DNA of 6,027 nt from Candidatus Falkowiibacteriota bacterium (GTDB lineage Bacteria > Patescibacteriota > Patescibacteriia > Patescibacteriales > UBA12075), in NCBI GenBank assembly GCA_003647675.1, contig QMNH01000062.1:1-6027 (forward strand), in the 5' to 3' direction. Below the pieces are notes generated by a model, which saw nothing but the letters and a program-made list of their open reading frames with translations, ran no database searches and had not been told where the DNA came from. The translations under genes and the position numbers were made by a program. Positions 1-6,027 of this stretch are shown here, piece by piece. Positions within the stretch are counted from its first letter, which is position 1. Each line of letters begins with the position of its first letter.

Positions 1-3000
1 ATTACCGGTTTACTTATCTAATAATCTTTGCAATTTTTGCTTTGGGAATTTATTCGCTGGCCACCCTGCCGCGCGAAGCCAACCCGGAAGTAAAAATTCC
101 TTTTGCGGTTGTTACTACTGTCTTTCCCGGCGCTACCCCGACCGATATGGAAGAATTGGTTACGGATAAAATTGAGGATAAAATAAAAAATCTTGATAAC
201 TTGCGGCGCTATACCTCCGGTTCCGGTCAGGGGGTTTCAAGCATCTTTGTTGAATTCGAAGCCGAGGCCAACCTCGCGGAAAGTATTCAGAAGCTTAGAG
301 ACGCGGTCGACACGGCCAGCCCGAAATTACCGAACGAAGCCGAAAATCCGGTTGTTACCGAAATAAGCGCTACCGATATTCCGATTGTAACCTATTCTAT
401 TGTCGGTGATTTTACCGATCCTGAACTAAAAAAATTCTCCGACATACTGGAGCGCGAATTTGAACAGATTCCTAATGTATCTAAAATCGTCAAATCGGGC
501 GAGCTCGAAAGAGAATTCCAAATAATTGCCAGCCAAACAAAGCTGGCTAATTTCGGCATTTCTTTGGGACAAGTGGTAAGCGCTATCAACCGGACTAATT
601 TTAGCCTGCCGTCAGGCAGTATTGAAGTAGACGGCTTTAATTATAACGTAAGAGTTGAGGGCAGGTTCCAAACAATTGAAAATCTAAGCGATATAGTTAT
701 TACAACCTATAACGATACGCCGATATACCTTAGGGATATCGCGCTTATTAAAGATAGTTTTAAAGAACGCCGGACGGAATCAAGAATCGGCTTTCCGGGA
801 CGTGATCCAAGGCCGACTATCTCCCTGCAAATCTATAAAAAAACCGGCGGGAATATTCTTGACATCGTGGATAATTCGCAAATGTATATAGATACTTTAT
901 TTGAAAACGGCACTCTGCCCCAAAATTTAAGCATTATCAAGACTAACGATAACTCGACTTTTATCCGCGAAGACCTAAGCCGCCTGGGAACGAGCGGTAT
1001 ACAAACCATGATATTAATAGTTATTATTCTTATGGCCGTACTTAGTTTACGCGGAGCCTTAATCACCGGCCTGGCCGTGCCCTTTGCCTTTTTAATGGCT
1101 TTTATTTTTCTCAAAATCGAGGGCATGACTTTAAATAGCCTGGTTTTATTTTCGCTGGTTCTTTCGCTTGGCCTGATGGTTGATAACGCTATTATTATTA
1201 ATGAAGGGGTTGATGAATATATTTCTAAATACAAAAAAAAGCCGCTAGAAGCCGCTATGCTATCTGTTTGGAACTATAAATGGGCGATTACCGCCGGTAC
1301 CATGACTACGGTCGCGGCCTTTTTGCCCATGCTTCTGGTTTCCGGAATTCTCGGAGAGTACCTGGCAACTTTGCCGATGACAATTTCCGCTACCCTGATT
1401 TCATCCTTGTTTGTCGCGATTATTATCATCCCGACCCTGGTTTCACGCTTTATTAAAATAAAACCGCGCGATAACGGTACCTATACCCACCGGGATAAAA
1501 AACGGCATCAATTTGTCCGGGCTATAAGAAAAAACTTGCAAGAAAAATATAAGGCCGTCTTGAGAAATATTCTGCCCCATAAGAAAAAAAGGCGGCTGGC
1601 GATTGCTTCGGTATGGATATTATTTTTTCTGGCTATAGCCGTGCCGATTACGGGTCTGATGAAAATTGAGATGTTTAGCGACGTGGATGTTGATTATTTT
1701 ATAATAAACTTAACCCTGCCGGTAGGCACAGCCTTGGAAAACACAAAGCTCAAAGCGGAGGAAGTCGAAAAGATAGTAGCCGAAATACCCGAACTTGACA
1801 ATTATGTGGTAAATATCGGCCAATCAATGTCGGCAGATTTTTTTAGCGGTAGCGGTGCCGGCGCTAGTCATAAAGCCAGCATCATCGCTAATCTTGTCCC
1901 TAAGAAAGAACGCGACAGAAAAAGCTACGAGATATCGGAGGATATCAGGCCGGAATTAGACAGCGTTCAGGGCATAGATGCAACCCTCGAATCCATTTCG
2001 GCCGGACCCCCGACCGGAGCGCCGATTGAAGTTCGCGTAACCGGTGATGATACTAAAATATTGGTTGGGATAACCAAAAATATTGAAGATTATTTTAAAA
2101 ATATAAATGGAGTTATTAATATTAAAAACAATATCTCGAACGCGGCCGGTGATTTTACCTTCCGGATTGATAAACAAAAAGCAAATTATTACGGTCTGGA
2201 CATGATAAGCGTGGCGTCAACTCTTAGAAACGCGATCTTTGGGACATCGGCTTCAGTAGTTAACTTGGGCGGTGAAGATGTTGATATAACCGTAAAATAT
2301 AATGAAGATGAATTTACCACTGTTAATGACCTGGAAAATCTATTGATTACCACTCCGCGGGGCGAATTTATCCCGCTTAAGCAGATCGCCGAAGTTAAAC
2401 TGGAACCGTCGCTTTTATCCATAAACCACCGGGACGGAGATAATGTAATAATCGTAACGGCTGATATTGAAACCGGCGCTATTTTGCAGGATATTCTAAA
2501 CGATTTTGACGCCTGGAAAAAATCGCAAAATTTACCCGAAAGCTACAATATAGAAGTTGGCGGAGAGGTTGAAGATATAGAAAAATCGTTTCAGGAAACT
2601 TTCCTGTCTATGATAGTGGCGATTATCTTGATTACGTTTATTTTAGTCTTGCAATTTAATTCGTTCCGCCAGCCGTTTATTATTCTTTTCACCCTGCCGC
2701 TGGCAATTATCGGCGTTATCTTCGGACTTAATCTACTGGGACAGCCTTTTTCCTTTCCGGCTTTTATCGGCATCGTGGCGTTAACAGGCATCGTTGTTAA
2801 TGACGCGATTGTATTAATTGACCGTATAAATAAAAACCTTAATGTTGGCATGGAATACTTTGAGGGAATTATCGAAGGCGGCGTTGCCCGGATGCAGCCG
2901 ATTTTCTTAACTTCTATTACCACTATCGCCGGTATTTTTCCCTTGCTATTCGCGGATGAACTCTGGTTCGGCCTTAGTATAACGGTTATTTTCGGCCTTA

Positions 3001-3083
3001 TTTTTTCAACCGTTTTAACTTTAATTATTATACCGATCTATTACGCCGGCATGTGTTATAAGGAAAAATGCGACCAAAAATAA
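1..3083 (+). CDS. RND-superfamily efflux transporter permease (AcrB/HAE1-like), 5' partial
   Basis: This is a proton-driven inner-membrane pump subunit. Family members export drugs, lipids or other amphiphiles, usually with a periplasmic adaptor; the substrate cannot be read here. The frame is open to the left edge: codons before the TTG at 42 encode YRFTYLIIFAIFA, the rest of TM1, so that TTG is not the start and only the first residues are missing. Domain order matches AcrB: TM1 (about 12-60), porter PN1/PN2 opening with REANPEVKIP and PGATPTD, TM2-TM6 (about 1000-1455), a basic cytoplasmic linker (1456-1590), TM7 (about 1590-1670), second porter half with AGPPTGAPIEV (near 2005), and TM8-TM12 (about 2597-3060). 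TM4 carries GLMVDNAII (Asp at 1182-1184, Asn at 1185-1187); TM10 carries GIVVNDAIVLID (Asn at 2799-2801). TM11 keeps Arg (2889-2891) and Thr of the proton-relay region. No frameshift is seen and length is normal. The adaptor gene, if any, is outside the window. The family call is firm; the substrate is unknown. Confidence 0.95.
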   Translation, partial: YRFTYLIIFAIFALGIYSLATLPREANPEVKIPFAVVTTVFPGATPTDMEELVTDKIEDKIKNLDNLRRYTSGSGQGVSSIFVEFEAEANLAESIQKLRDAVDTASPKLPNEAENPVVTEISATDIPIVTYSIVGDFTDPELKKFSDILEREFEQIPNVSKIVKSGELEREFQIIASQTKLANFGISLGQVVSAINRTNFSLPSGSIEVDGFNYNVRVEGRFQTIENLSDIVITTYNDTPIYLRDIALIKDSFKERRTESRIGFPGRDPRPTISLQIYKKTGGNILDIVDNSQMYIDTLFENGTLPQNLSIIKTNDNSTFIREDLSRLGTSGIQTMILIVIILMAVLSLRGALITGLAVPFAFLMAFIFLKIEGMTLNSLVLFSLVLSLGLMVDNAIIINEGVDEYISKYKKKPLEAAMLSVWNYKWAITAGTMTTVAAFLPMLLVSGILGEYLATLPMTISATLISSLFVAIIIIPTLVSRFIKIKPRDNGTYTHRDKKRHQFVRAIRKNLQEKYKAVLRNILPHKKKRRLAIASVWILFFLAIAVPITGLMKIEMFSDVDVDYFIINLTLPVGTALENTKLKAEEVEKIVAEIPELDNYVVNIGQSMSADFFSGSGAGASHKASIIANLVPKKERDRKSYEISEDIRPELDSVQGIDATLESISAGPPTGAPIEVRVTGDDTKILVGITKNIEDYFKNINGVINIKNNISNAAGDFTFRIDKQKANYYGLDMISVASTLRNAIFGTSASVVNLGGEDVDITVKYNEDEFTTVNDLENLLITTPRGEFIPLKQIAEVKLEPSLLSINHRDGDNVIIVTADIETGAILQDILNDFDAWKKSQNLPESYNIEVGGEVEDIEKSFQETFLSMIVAIILITFILVLQFNSFRQPFIILFTLPLAIIGVIFGLNLLGQPFSFPAFIGIVALTGIVVNDAIVLIDRINKNLNVGMEYFEGIIEGGVARMQPIFLTSITTIAGIFPLLFADELWFGLSITVIFGLIFSTVLTLIIIPIYYAGMCYKEKCDQK

Positions 3084-3100
3084 AAAAACATAATTTAAAA

Positions 3101-3106
3101 AGGAGG
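3101..3106 (+). promoter_or_regulatory. Strong Shine-Dalgarno fixing the start of the zinc-ribbon gene
   Basis: A perfect AGGAGG lies 7 nt before the ATG at 3114. A closer ATG at 3108 is followed at once by an in-frame TGA (3111-3113), so the usable start is 3114. The context reads AGGAGGAATGTGAATG. No other gene in the window has so good a ribosome-binding site; the antiporter start at 5366 has none. Confidence 0.8.
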
Positions 3107-3113
3107 AATGTGA

Positions 3114-3428
3114 ATGCAAAAATCTACTTTTAGAAAAACAAAAAAAAGCTTAAAGATTAAAGGCTCCAGATTTAATTTAGCATGCAAATGCGGAAATAAA
3201 ATCAGGGTAAGAATGAATAAAAGCATTATACCTGAAAGAAAAAAAAATAAAATAATTATTTCCGTAAACAAAACAGTATGTTCAAAATGCGGTTTAAAAA
3301 TTGACGCTATTTCAAAAATTGAAAAAGATAATTGTTGGGAAATAGAAGAAAATTTTATTCCAAAAGCAGAATACGATTTCTTTGATTTTCCAGGGTCTCA
3401 TCGCTCTTTATACTCAAGTATTTCATAA
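3114..3428 (+). CDS. Small AT-rich hypothetical protein with a putative zinc ribbon
   Basis: The 104-residue protein is not recognised as a named family. Visible features are a very basic N-terminus (many Lys/Arg in residues 1-20), then two Cys knuckles: C24-K-C26-G and C56-S-K-C59-G, separated by about 30 residues with two short beta-like stretches (KIRVRM and KIIISV). This is the layout of a zinc ribbon, although the first knuckle is CxC rather than CxxC. One more Cys (C74) and an aromatic/acidic C-terminus (residues 75-93) follow. No membrane segment or signal peptide is seen. It starts 30 bp after the RND stop with no clear promoter between them, so it is probably co-transcribed. Its G+C is about 27% by my count, well below both neighbours, and its Lys codons are almost all AAA, which suggests a different history. 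A role in binding nucleic acid or regulating its neighbour is possible but unsupported. The ORF is convincing because of its ribosome-binding site and Cys pattern. Confidence 0.75.
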   Translation: MQKSTFRKTKKSLKIKGSRFNLACKCGNKIRVRMNKSIIPERKKNKIIISVNKTVCSKCGLKIDAISKIEKDNCWEIEENFIPKAEYDFFDFPGSHRSLYSSIS

Positions 3429-3540
3429 TTTTAAACTGTTTTGCTACGATTTATAACCCTCTCCGGTAAATTTGGCGAAGGAATCTTGAAGAATTTGAAT
3501 CACTGTATTACGACATTTACTATTAAAAAGTCCAATAGCA

Positions 3541-3575
3541 AAAAACCGCTGTACTAAAAAACAGCGGCTTTTTTA
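3541..3575. terminator. Bidirectional intrinsic terminator between convergent genes
   Basis: A 7-bp perfect stem, CCGCTGT (3546-3552) with ACAGCGG (3561-3567), encloses an 8-nt A-rich loop. On the + strand it is followed by C and six T (3569-3574), which would end the RND/zinc-ribbon transcript. On the - strand the A-run at 3540-3545 becomes six U directly after the stem, which would end the antiporter transcript about 95-115 nt after its stop at 3660. Of the rest of this 231-bp intergenic stretch, 3429-3540 has no convincing ORF. The part at 3576-3659 contains only a weak AT-rich inverted repeat (TTAATAAA/TTTATTAA, about 3577-3602). Confidence 0.85.
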
Positions 3576-3659
3576 TTTAATAAAATCTAAAGCTTTATTA
3601 ATTTAAAGTGGCTAAAACCGAAATAACCCTGGCCTAAAGACCGGTAGAGGCTTGCACGG

Positions 3660-5366
3660 CTAAGCCTTGGGCGGAGGCGGCGAACCGAGGGTGAAGCGGA
3701 GCTTCATTTCCTGCTTCTGCGCCTGCGTCAGCTTTTTAAACATATCACGATTCCAATTATTTTTCTTAAGTATATCGGCCATCCATTGTCCGGTCACCAA
3801 ATGCGGCATCATTATATAATCGGCGCCGGCTTTGTACATATCGTCCAAAAACTTCATATGCGACAGATTGGCGATTATCAAAGTTTTCTTATTGAATTTA
3901 CGCACTTGCTTTATTAAAGTTATCTGGTCCGCGGCGCCTGGCAAAGTGGAAATTATCATCTTGGCTTCATTTAAAGGCAATTCGCTTAAAAAATCAACTT
4001 CGGTTAAATCCCCAAAATAATAAGGGATACTCCTGGCCTGCAATTTTTTTACCGCGTGCGGGTCAAAATCAACCACGGCAAAAGATATTTTCATTTCGGT
4101 CAAAGCTTCGCATATCTGCCAGCCAATCCGGTGGTAGCCAAACACCAAAACATCGTATTTTTTTAAATCCGCACTTTTATCATGATATTTATCTTTGCCA
4201 AAAAGATTCAAAAACGGCTTTATTAATTTATACACTTTTTCGTTGTGGGTAATCAAATATGACGAAATAAAAATAGTAATCAGGGCAACCATGGTAAAAA
4301 TAGAAATAATATTCCGGCCGATACAGCCCATCTGCAAAGCAACGAATAAAAATACAAATCCGAATTCGCTTACCTGGGCCGCGGTCAAACCGGCCAAAAA
4401 GCTGTTGCGGCGCGTGAATTTCATGCGCCGGAAAAGAAAATAAAGAATTAAAGGATTGCCGATTAAAACAAAAACCGATAAAACCAGGCTGGGAAGAACC
4501 GAACCCATAAAATCGACAAAATACATCTCGCTGCCGAGTATGATAAAAAAAAGCGCGATAAAAAAATCACGCAACGGCTTTATGCGACTGCTAATTTCCA
4601 TCTGATAAACCGAAGTGCCCAAAGACAAGCCGGCCATGATGGCTCCGACTTCAAGTGACAATCCGGCCCACTCCCCTAGCCCGGCAATAGCAAAACACCA
4701 GGCCAAGGTAAATATAAGCAAAAATTCGCCGGATTGAGCCACCCTTTTTAAAATAATAGGCAAAACGACCCGTGATAAAAAATACACCAATGATAACAAT
4801 ATTATTATTTTAGCTCCCAGAATTAAAAAAGAAGCTACTAATGATCCTCCCTCTTTTAAAGTCGGCAAAAGAATCATTATGCCAATCGCGATAATGTCCT
4901 GAACCAGCATTAAGCCGATAGTATAGCGCCCGTAAACCGTCCGATTCTCCCGCTTATCCGATAAAAGCTTCATTATAATAATGGTTGAAGAAAAAGTTAT
5001 TGAAATCGCGAGATAAATCGCGGACAGCTTGGGAAAACCCAGTAAAAGCAAAATCAAAAAACCCACTATTGAGGTAAAGACTACTTGTCCAACCCCGGTA
5101 AAGGCCGCAACCTTGCCAATTCGACGCAAATAATTAATATTCAAGCTTAAGCCAACTAAAAATAAAAGCAAAATTACTCCGAATTGGGCAAAAGCGTCAA
5201 AAAAATCCTGCGAACTGTTTATTATGTTTAAAAACAAAGGTCCACAAAGTATGCCAGTAATAATATAGGAAATAATCAGAGGCTGGCGCAAAAGCTGGGT
5301 TAAAAAAGCCACCACGATAGCTATGCCCAATATAAAACTGGTGTCTATAAATATTGTATTTGCCAT
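3660..5366 (-). CDS. KefB/CPA2-family cation:proton antiporter with TrkA-N (RCK) domain
   Basis: A 568-residue membrane protein that exchanges K+ or Na+ for H+, with a cytoplasmic nucleotide-sensing domain. Residues 1-375 are the hydrophobic exchanger. The opening, with LRQPLIISYIITGILCGP (26-43), is the usual KefB-family N-terminus, which supports the ATG at 5364-5366. TFSSTIIIMKLL (124-135), the QD pair Q156-D157 in LMLVQDIIAI, LEVGAIMAG (238-246), RDFFIALFFIILG (266-278) and VSEFGFVFL (332-340) are family landmarks. QD in place of DD resembles KefC-type K+/H+ members, so K+ is the likelier ion, by inference. Residues 404-525 form a Rossmann TrkA-N domain: VFGYHRIG (408-415), acidic D433 closing beta-2, and AGADYIMMPH (513-522). 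The loop is GxHxxG, with His for the usual middle Gly. No TrkA-C domain follows; the protein ends in a basic helix and a PPPP tail (563-566). It has its own promoter and no Shine-Dalgarno. The symbol is left blank because kefB/kefC orthology is unproven. Confidence 0.93.
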   Translation of the reverse strand: MANTIFIDTSFILGIAIVVAFLTQLLRQPLIISYIITGILCGPLFLNIINSSQDFFDAFAQFGVILLLFLVGLSLNINYLRRIGKVAAFTGVGQVVFTSIVGFLILLLLGFPKLSAIYLAISITFSSTIIIMKLLSDKRENRTVYGRYTIGLMLVQDIIAIGIMILLPTLKEGGSLVASFLILGAKIIILLSLVYFLSRVVLPIILKRVAQSGEFLLIFTLAWCFAIAGLGEWAGLSLEVGAIMAGLSLGTSVYQMEISSRIKPLRDFFIALFFIILGSEMYFVDFMGSVLPSLVLSVFVLIGNPLILYFLFRRMKFTRRNSFLAGLTAAQVSEFGFVFLFVALQMGCIGRNIISIFTMVALITIFISSYLITHNEKVYKLIKPFLNLFGKDKYHDKSADLKKYDVLVFGYHRIGWQICEALTEMKISFAVVDFDPHAVKKLQARSIPYYFGDLTEVDFLSELPLNEAKMIISTLPGAADQITLIKQVRKFNKKTLIIANLSHMKFLDDMYKAGADYIMMPHLVTGQWMADILKKNNWNRDMFKKLTQAQKQEMKLRFTLGSPPPPKA

Positions 5367-5393
5367 AGTAAAAATTATTTATTCTATACTTAA

Positions 5394-5422
5394 ATTATAA
5401 CAAATATTACTTAAATTAACAA
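5394..5422 (-). promoter_or_regulatory. Sigma-70-type promoter for the antiporter gene
   Basis: Read on the - strand: -35 TTGTTA (complement of 5417-5422, 4 of 6 to TTGACA), a 17-nt spacer (5400-5416), and a consensus -10 TATAAT (complement of 5394-5399). Transcription would start near 5387, giving a leader of about 20 nt before the ATG at 5366. The leader is AT-rich with no Shine-Dalgarno. The region is AT-rich, so chance similarity is possible, but the perfect -10, ideal spacing and position just before the gene and after a terminator make it credible. Confidence 0.65.
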
Positions 5423-5456
5423 AAAATAAATACCCGTAAACGAGTACTTATTTTTT
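5421..5456 (-). terminator. Intrinsic terminator of the right-edge gene
   Basis: On the - strand a hairpin with a 12-bp core (5425-5436 with 5441-5452, loop 5437-5440) is fully paired if two G-U wobbles are allowed. It can extend by A-U pairs to 5421/5456, and its 3' arm merges into a run of six U (5421-5426). On the + strand the two wobbles become A-C mismatches, so the structure favours - strand transcription. It begins about 18 nt after the TAA at 5474-5476 of the upstream gene, as expected for that gene's terminator. Confidence 0.75.
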
Positions 5457-5473
5457 TATTATTCTTATTTCTC

Positions 5474-6027
5474 TTATTTTTCTTCGTCAGTTTCCGGAAG
5501 GCGGGCAGGCGACGCGCCGCTTTCAAGTCCGGGGATATCTTCTACCGCTTCAACTTGCTCGATATCGCTTCTTTCCAAAAGCGGCATTGGCCTAGAAATG
5601 CCTATCGAAGAATCTTGGCCCGCTTCATCTAATAATTCTTTAATTAAAGGCACAACCACGCTTTGGCGATAAAAATAATCCTGTTCCGGCTTTTCTATAA
5701 TCGGAAATATGTAAGCTGGCGCCAGTAATTCTTCTCCTTTAAGCTTTGACTGGTCATAATGCCAATATCTGATTAAAGACAATTTTGGTTCGCCCAATTT
5801 TATTTCCACTGTTTTATCCGTTTCCGGATAAGCATAATTTCCGTAGCGGCCGCCGTGCTCGGCGTACTGGAGCAGTCGGTCTGTATCAATTTCGGCTTCA
5901 TAATCAGAGCTCTCGTAATCAACTAATTTAAAATTATACAAGCCAGATACCTTTTTGTAGCGGATATTAACATTAACGGTTAAACCGCTGGGATGCCCGC
6001 TTTCGTCGTACACGGTTTTTCCTTCCA
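5474..6027 (-). CDS. Hypothetical protein, C-terminal part (5' partial at right edge)
   Basis: I do not recognise this protein. The frame stays open past the GTG at 6011-6013: four more codons (EGKT) and the last two bases of an NTG codon reach the window edge, so it either begins exactly there or, more likely, continues beyond it. The visible 180-odd residues lack cysteine and any membrane segment. The first part (to about residue 120 from the GTG) is mixed alpha/beta with alternating polar/hydrophobic strands: LTVNVNIRYKK, then KTVEIKLGEPKLSLIRYWHY, then ELLAPAYIFPI. This 'strand, conserved aromatic, then LxPxYxF' pattern recalls extracytoplasmic PepSY/YycI-like domains, but that is only a loose visual resemblance. 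The C-terminal 50 residues or so are low-complexity, rich in Glu, Asp, Pro and Ser, ending PETDEEK, and probably disordered. The gene is on the same strand as the antiporter, but a terminator and a promoter lie between them, so they are probably separate transcripts. Confidence 0.75.
   Translation of the reverse strand, partial: EGKTVYDESGHPSGLTVNVNIRYKKVSGLYNFKLVDYESSDYEAEIDTDRLLQYAEHGGRYGNYAYPETDKTVEIKLGEPKLSLIRYWHYDQSKLKGEELLAPAYIFPIIEKPEQDYFYRQSVVVPLIKELLDEAGQDSSIGISRPMPLLERSDIEQVEAVEDIPGLESGASPARLPETDEEK

Noticed and set aside
42..44. TTG as the start codon of the RND permease
   Set aside because: The frame is open upstream to the window edge and encodes the rest of TM1 (YRFTYLIIFAIFA), so the true start lies to the left.
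392..2923. Minus-strand ORFs of 65-133 codons inside the RND gene
   Set aside because: They are shadows of a conserved coding frame, with no ribosome-binding sites or recognisable domains.
3355..3426. Antisense 23-codon ORF (ATG at 3426 on the - strand) overlapping the zinc-ribbon gene end
   Set aside because: It is very short, has no Shine-Dalgarno, and lies opposite a better-supported gene.
3458..3482. Imperfect inverted repeat around CTCCGGTAAATTTGGCGAAG as a mobile-element end or hairpin
   Set aside because: It has two mismatches and a wobble, almost no loop, no T-tract and no transposase nearby.
3577..3602. Second AT-only hairpin TTAATAAA/TTTATTAA as a terminator for the antiporter
   Set aside because: The stem is all A-T, with no clear U-tract; the GC-rich hairpin at 3546-3567 is a much better candidate.
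3832..4443. Plus-strand ORFs inside the antiporter gene
   Set aside because: They lie antisense to conserved TrkA-N and transmembrane coding sequence and have no family features.
1..6027. CRISPR array, tRNA, insertion sequence, defence or secondary-metabolite system
   Set aside because: No spaced direct repeats, cloverleaf, transposase motif or defence-type enzyme motif was seen on either strand.

Overview
The window holds two complete genes and two genes cut by the window edges, in a convergent layout with a shared terminator. The proteins are bacterial. An RND permease of the 'VDNAI / VVNDAIVLID' type, a KefB-like antiporter with a GYHRIG nucleotide-binding loop, and a G+C content in the low-to-mid 40s (sampled by eye) all fit a Candidatus Patescibacteria (CPR) lineage. 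That placement is an inference from overall resemblance, because no rRNA or ribosomal marker is present. The four visible stop codons are TAA, TAA, TAG and TAA, so nothing points to a recoded TGA.

Layout. Positions 1-3083 (+): an RND-superfamily efflux permease, nearly full length, with only its first residues lost at the left edge. Positions 3114-3428 (+): a small, very AT-rich zinc-ribbon-like gene of unknown function, 30 bp downstream behind a perfect AGGAGG, so probably on the same transcript. Positions 3429-3659: an intergenic stretch with a clear hairpin terminator (3541-3575) that can serve both converging transcripts. Positions 3660-5366 (-): a complete KefB/CPA2-type cation:proton antiporter fused to a TrkA-N (RCK) domain. 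Positions 5367-5473: a compact spacer in which the terminator of the next gene abuts a near-consensus sigma-70-type promoter for the antiporter. Positions 5474-6027 (-): the C-terminal part of an unrecognised protein with an acidic tail, running off the right edge.

The two large genes are both proton-coupled membrane transporters (RND drug/lipid-type efflux and monovalent cation/H+ antiport). They lie on opposite strands with separate terminators, so nothing shows that they act as one system. I found no mobile element, CRISPR array, tRNA/rRNA or defence system. The window looks like ordinary chromosomal transport genes. The least explained parts are the AT-rich zinc-ribbon gene, the roughly 110 bp after it that end in a strong terminator, and the unrecognised partial protein at the right edge.
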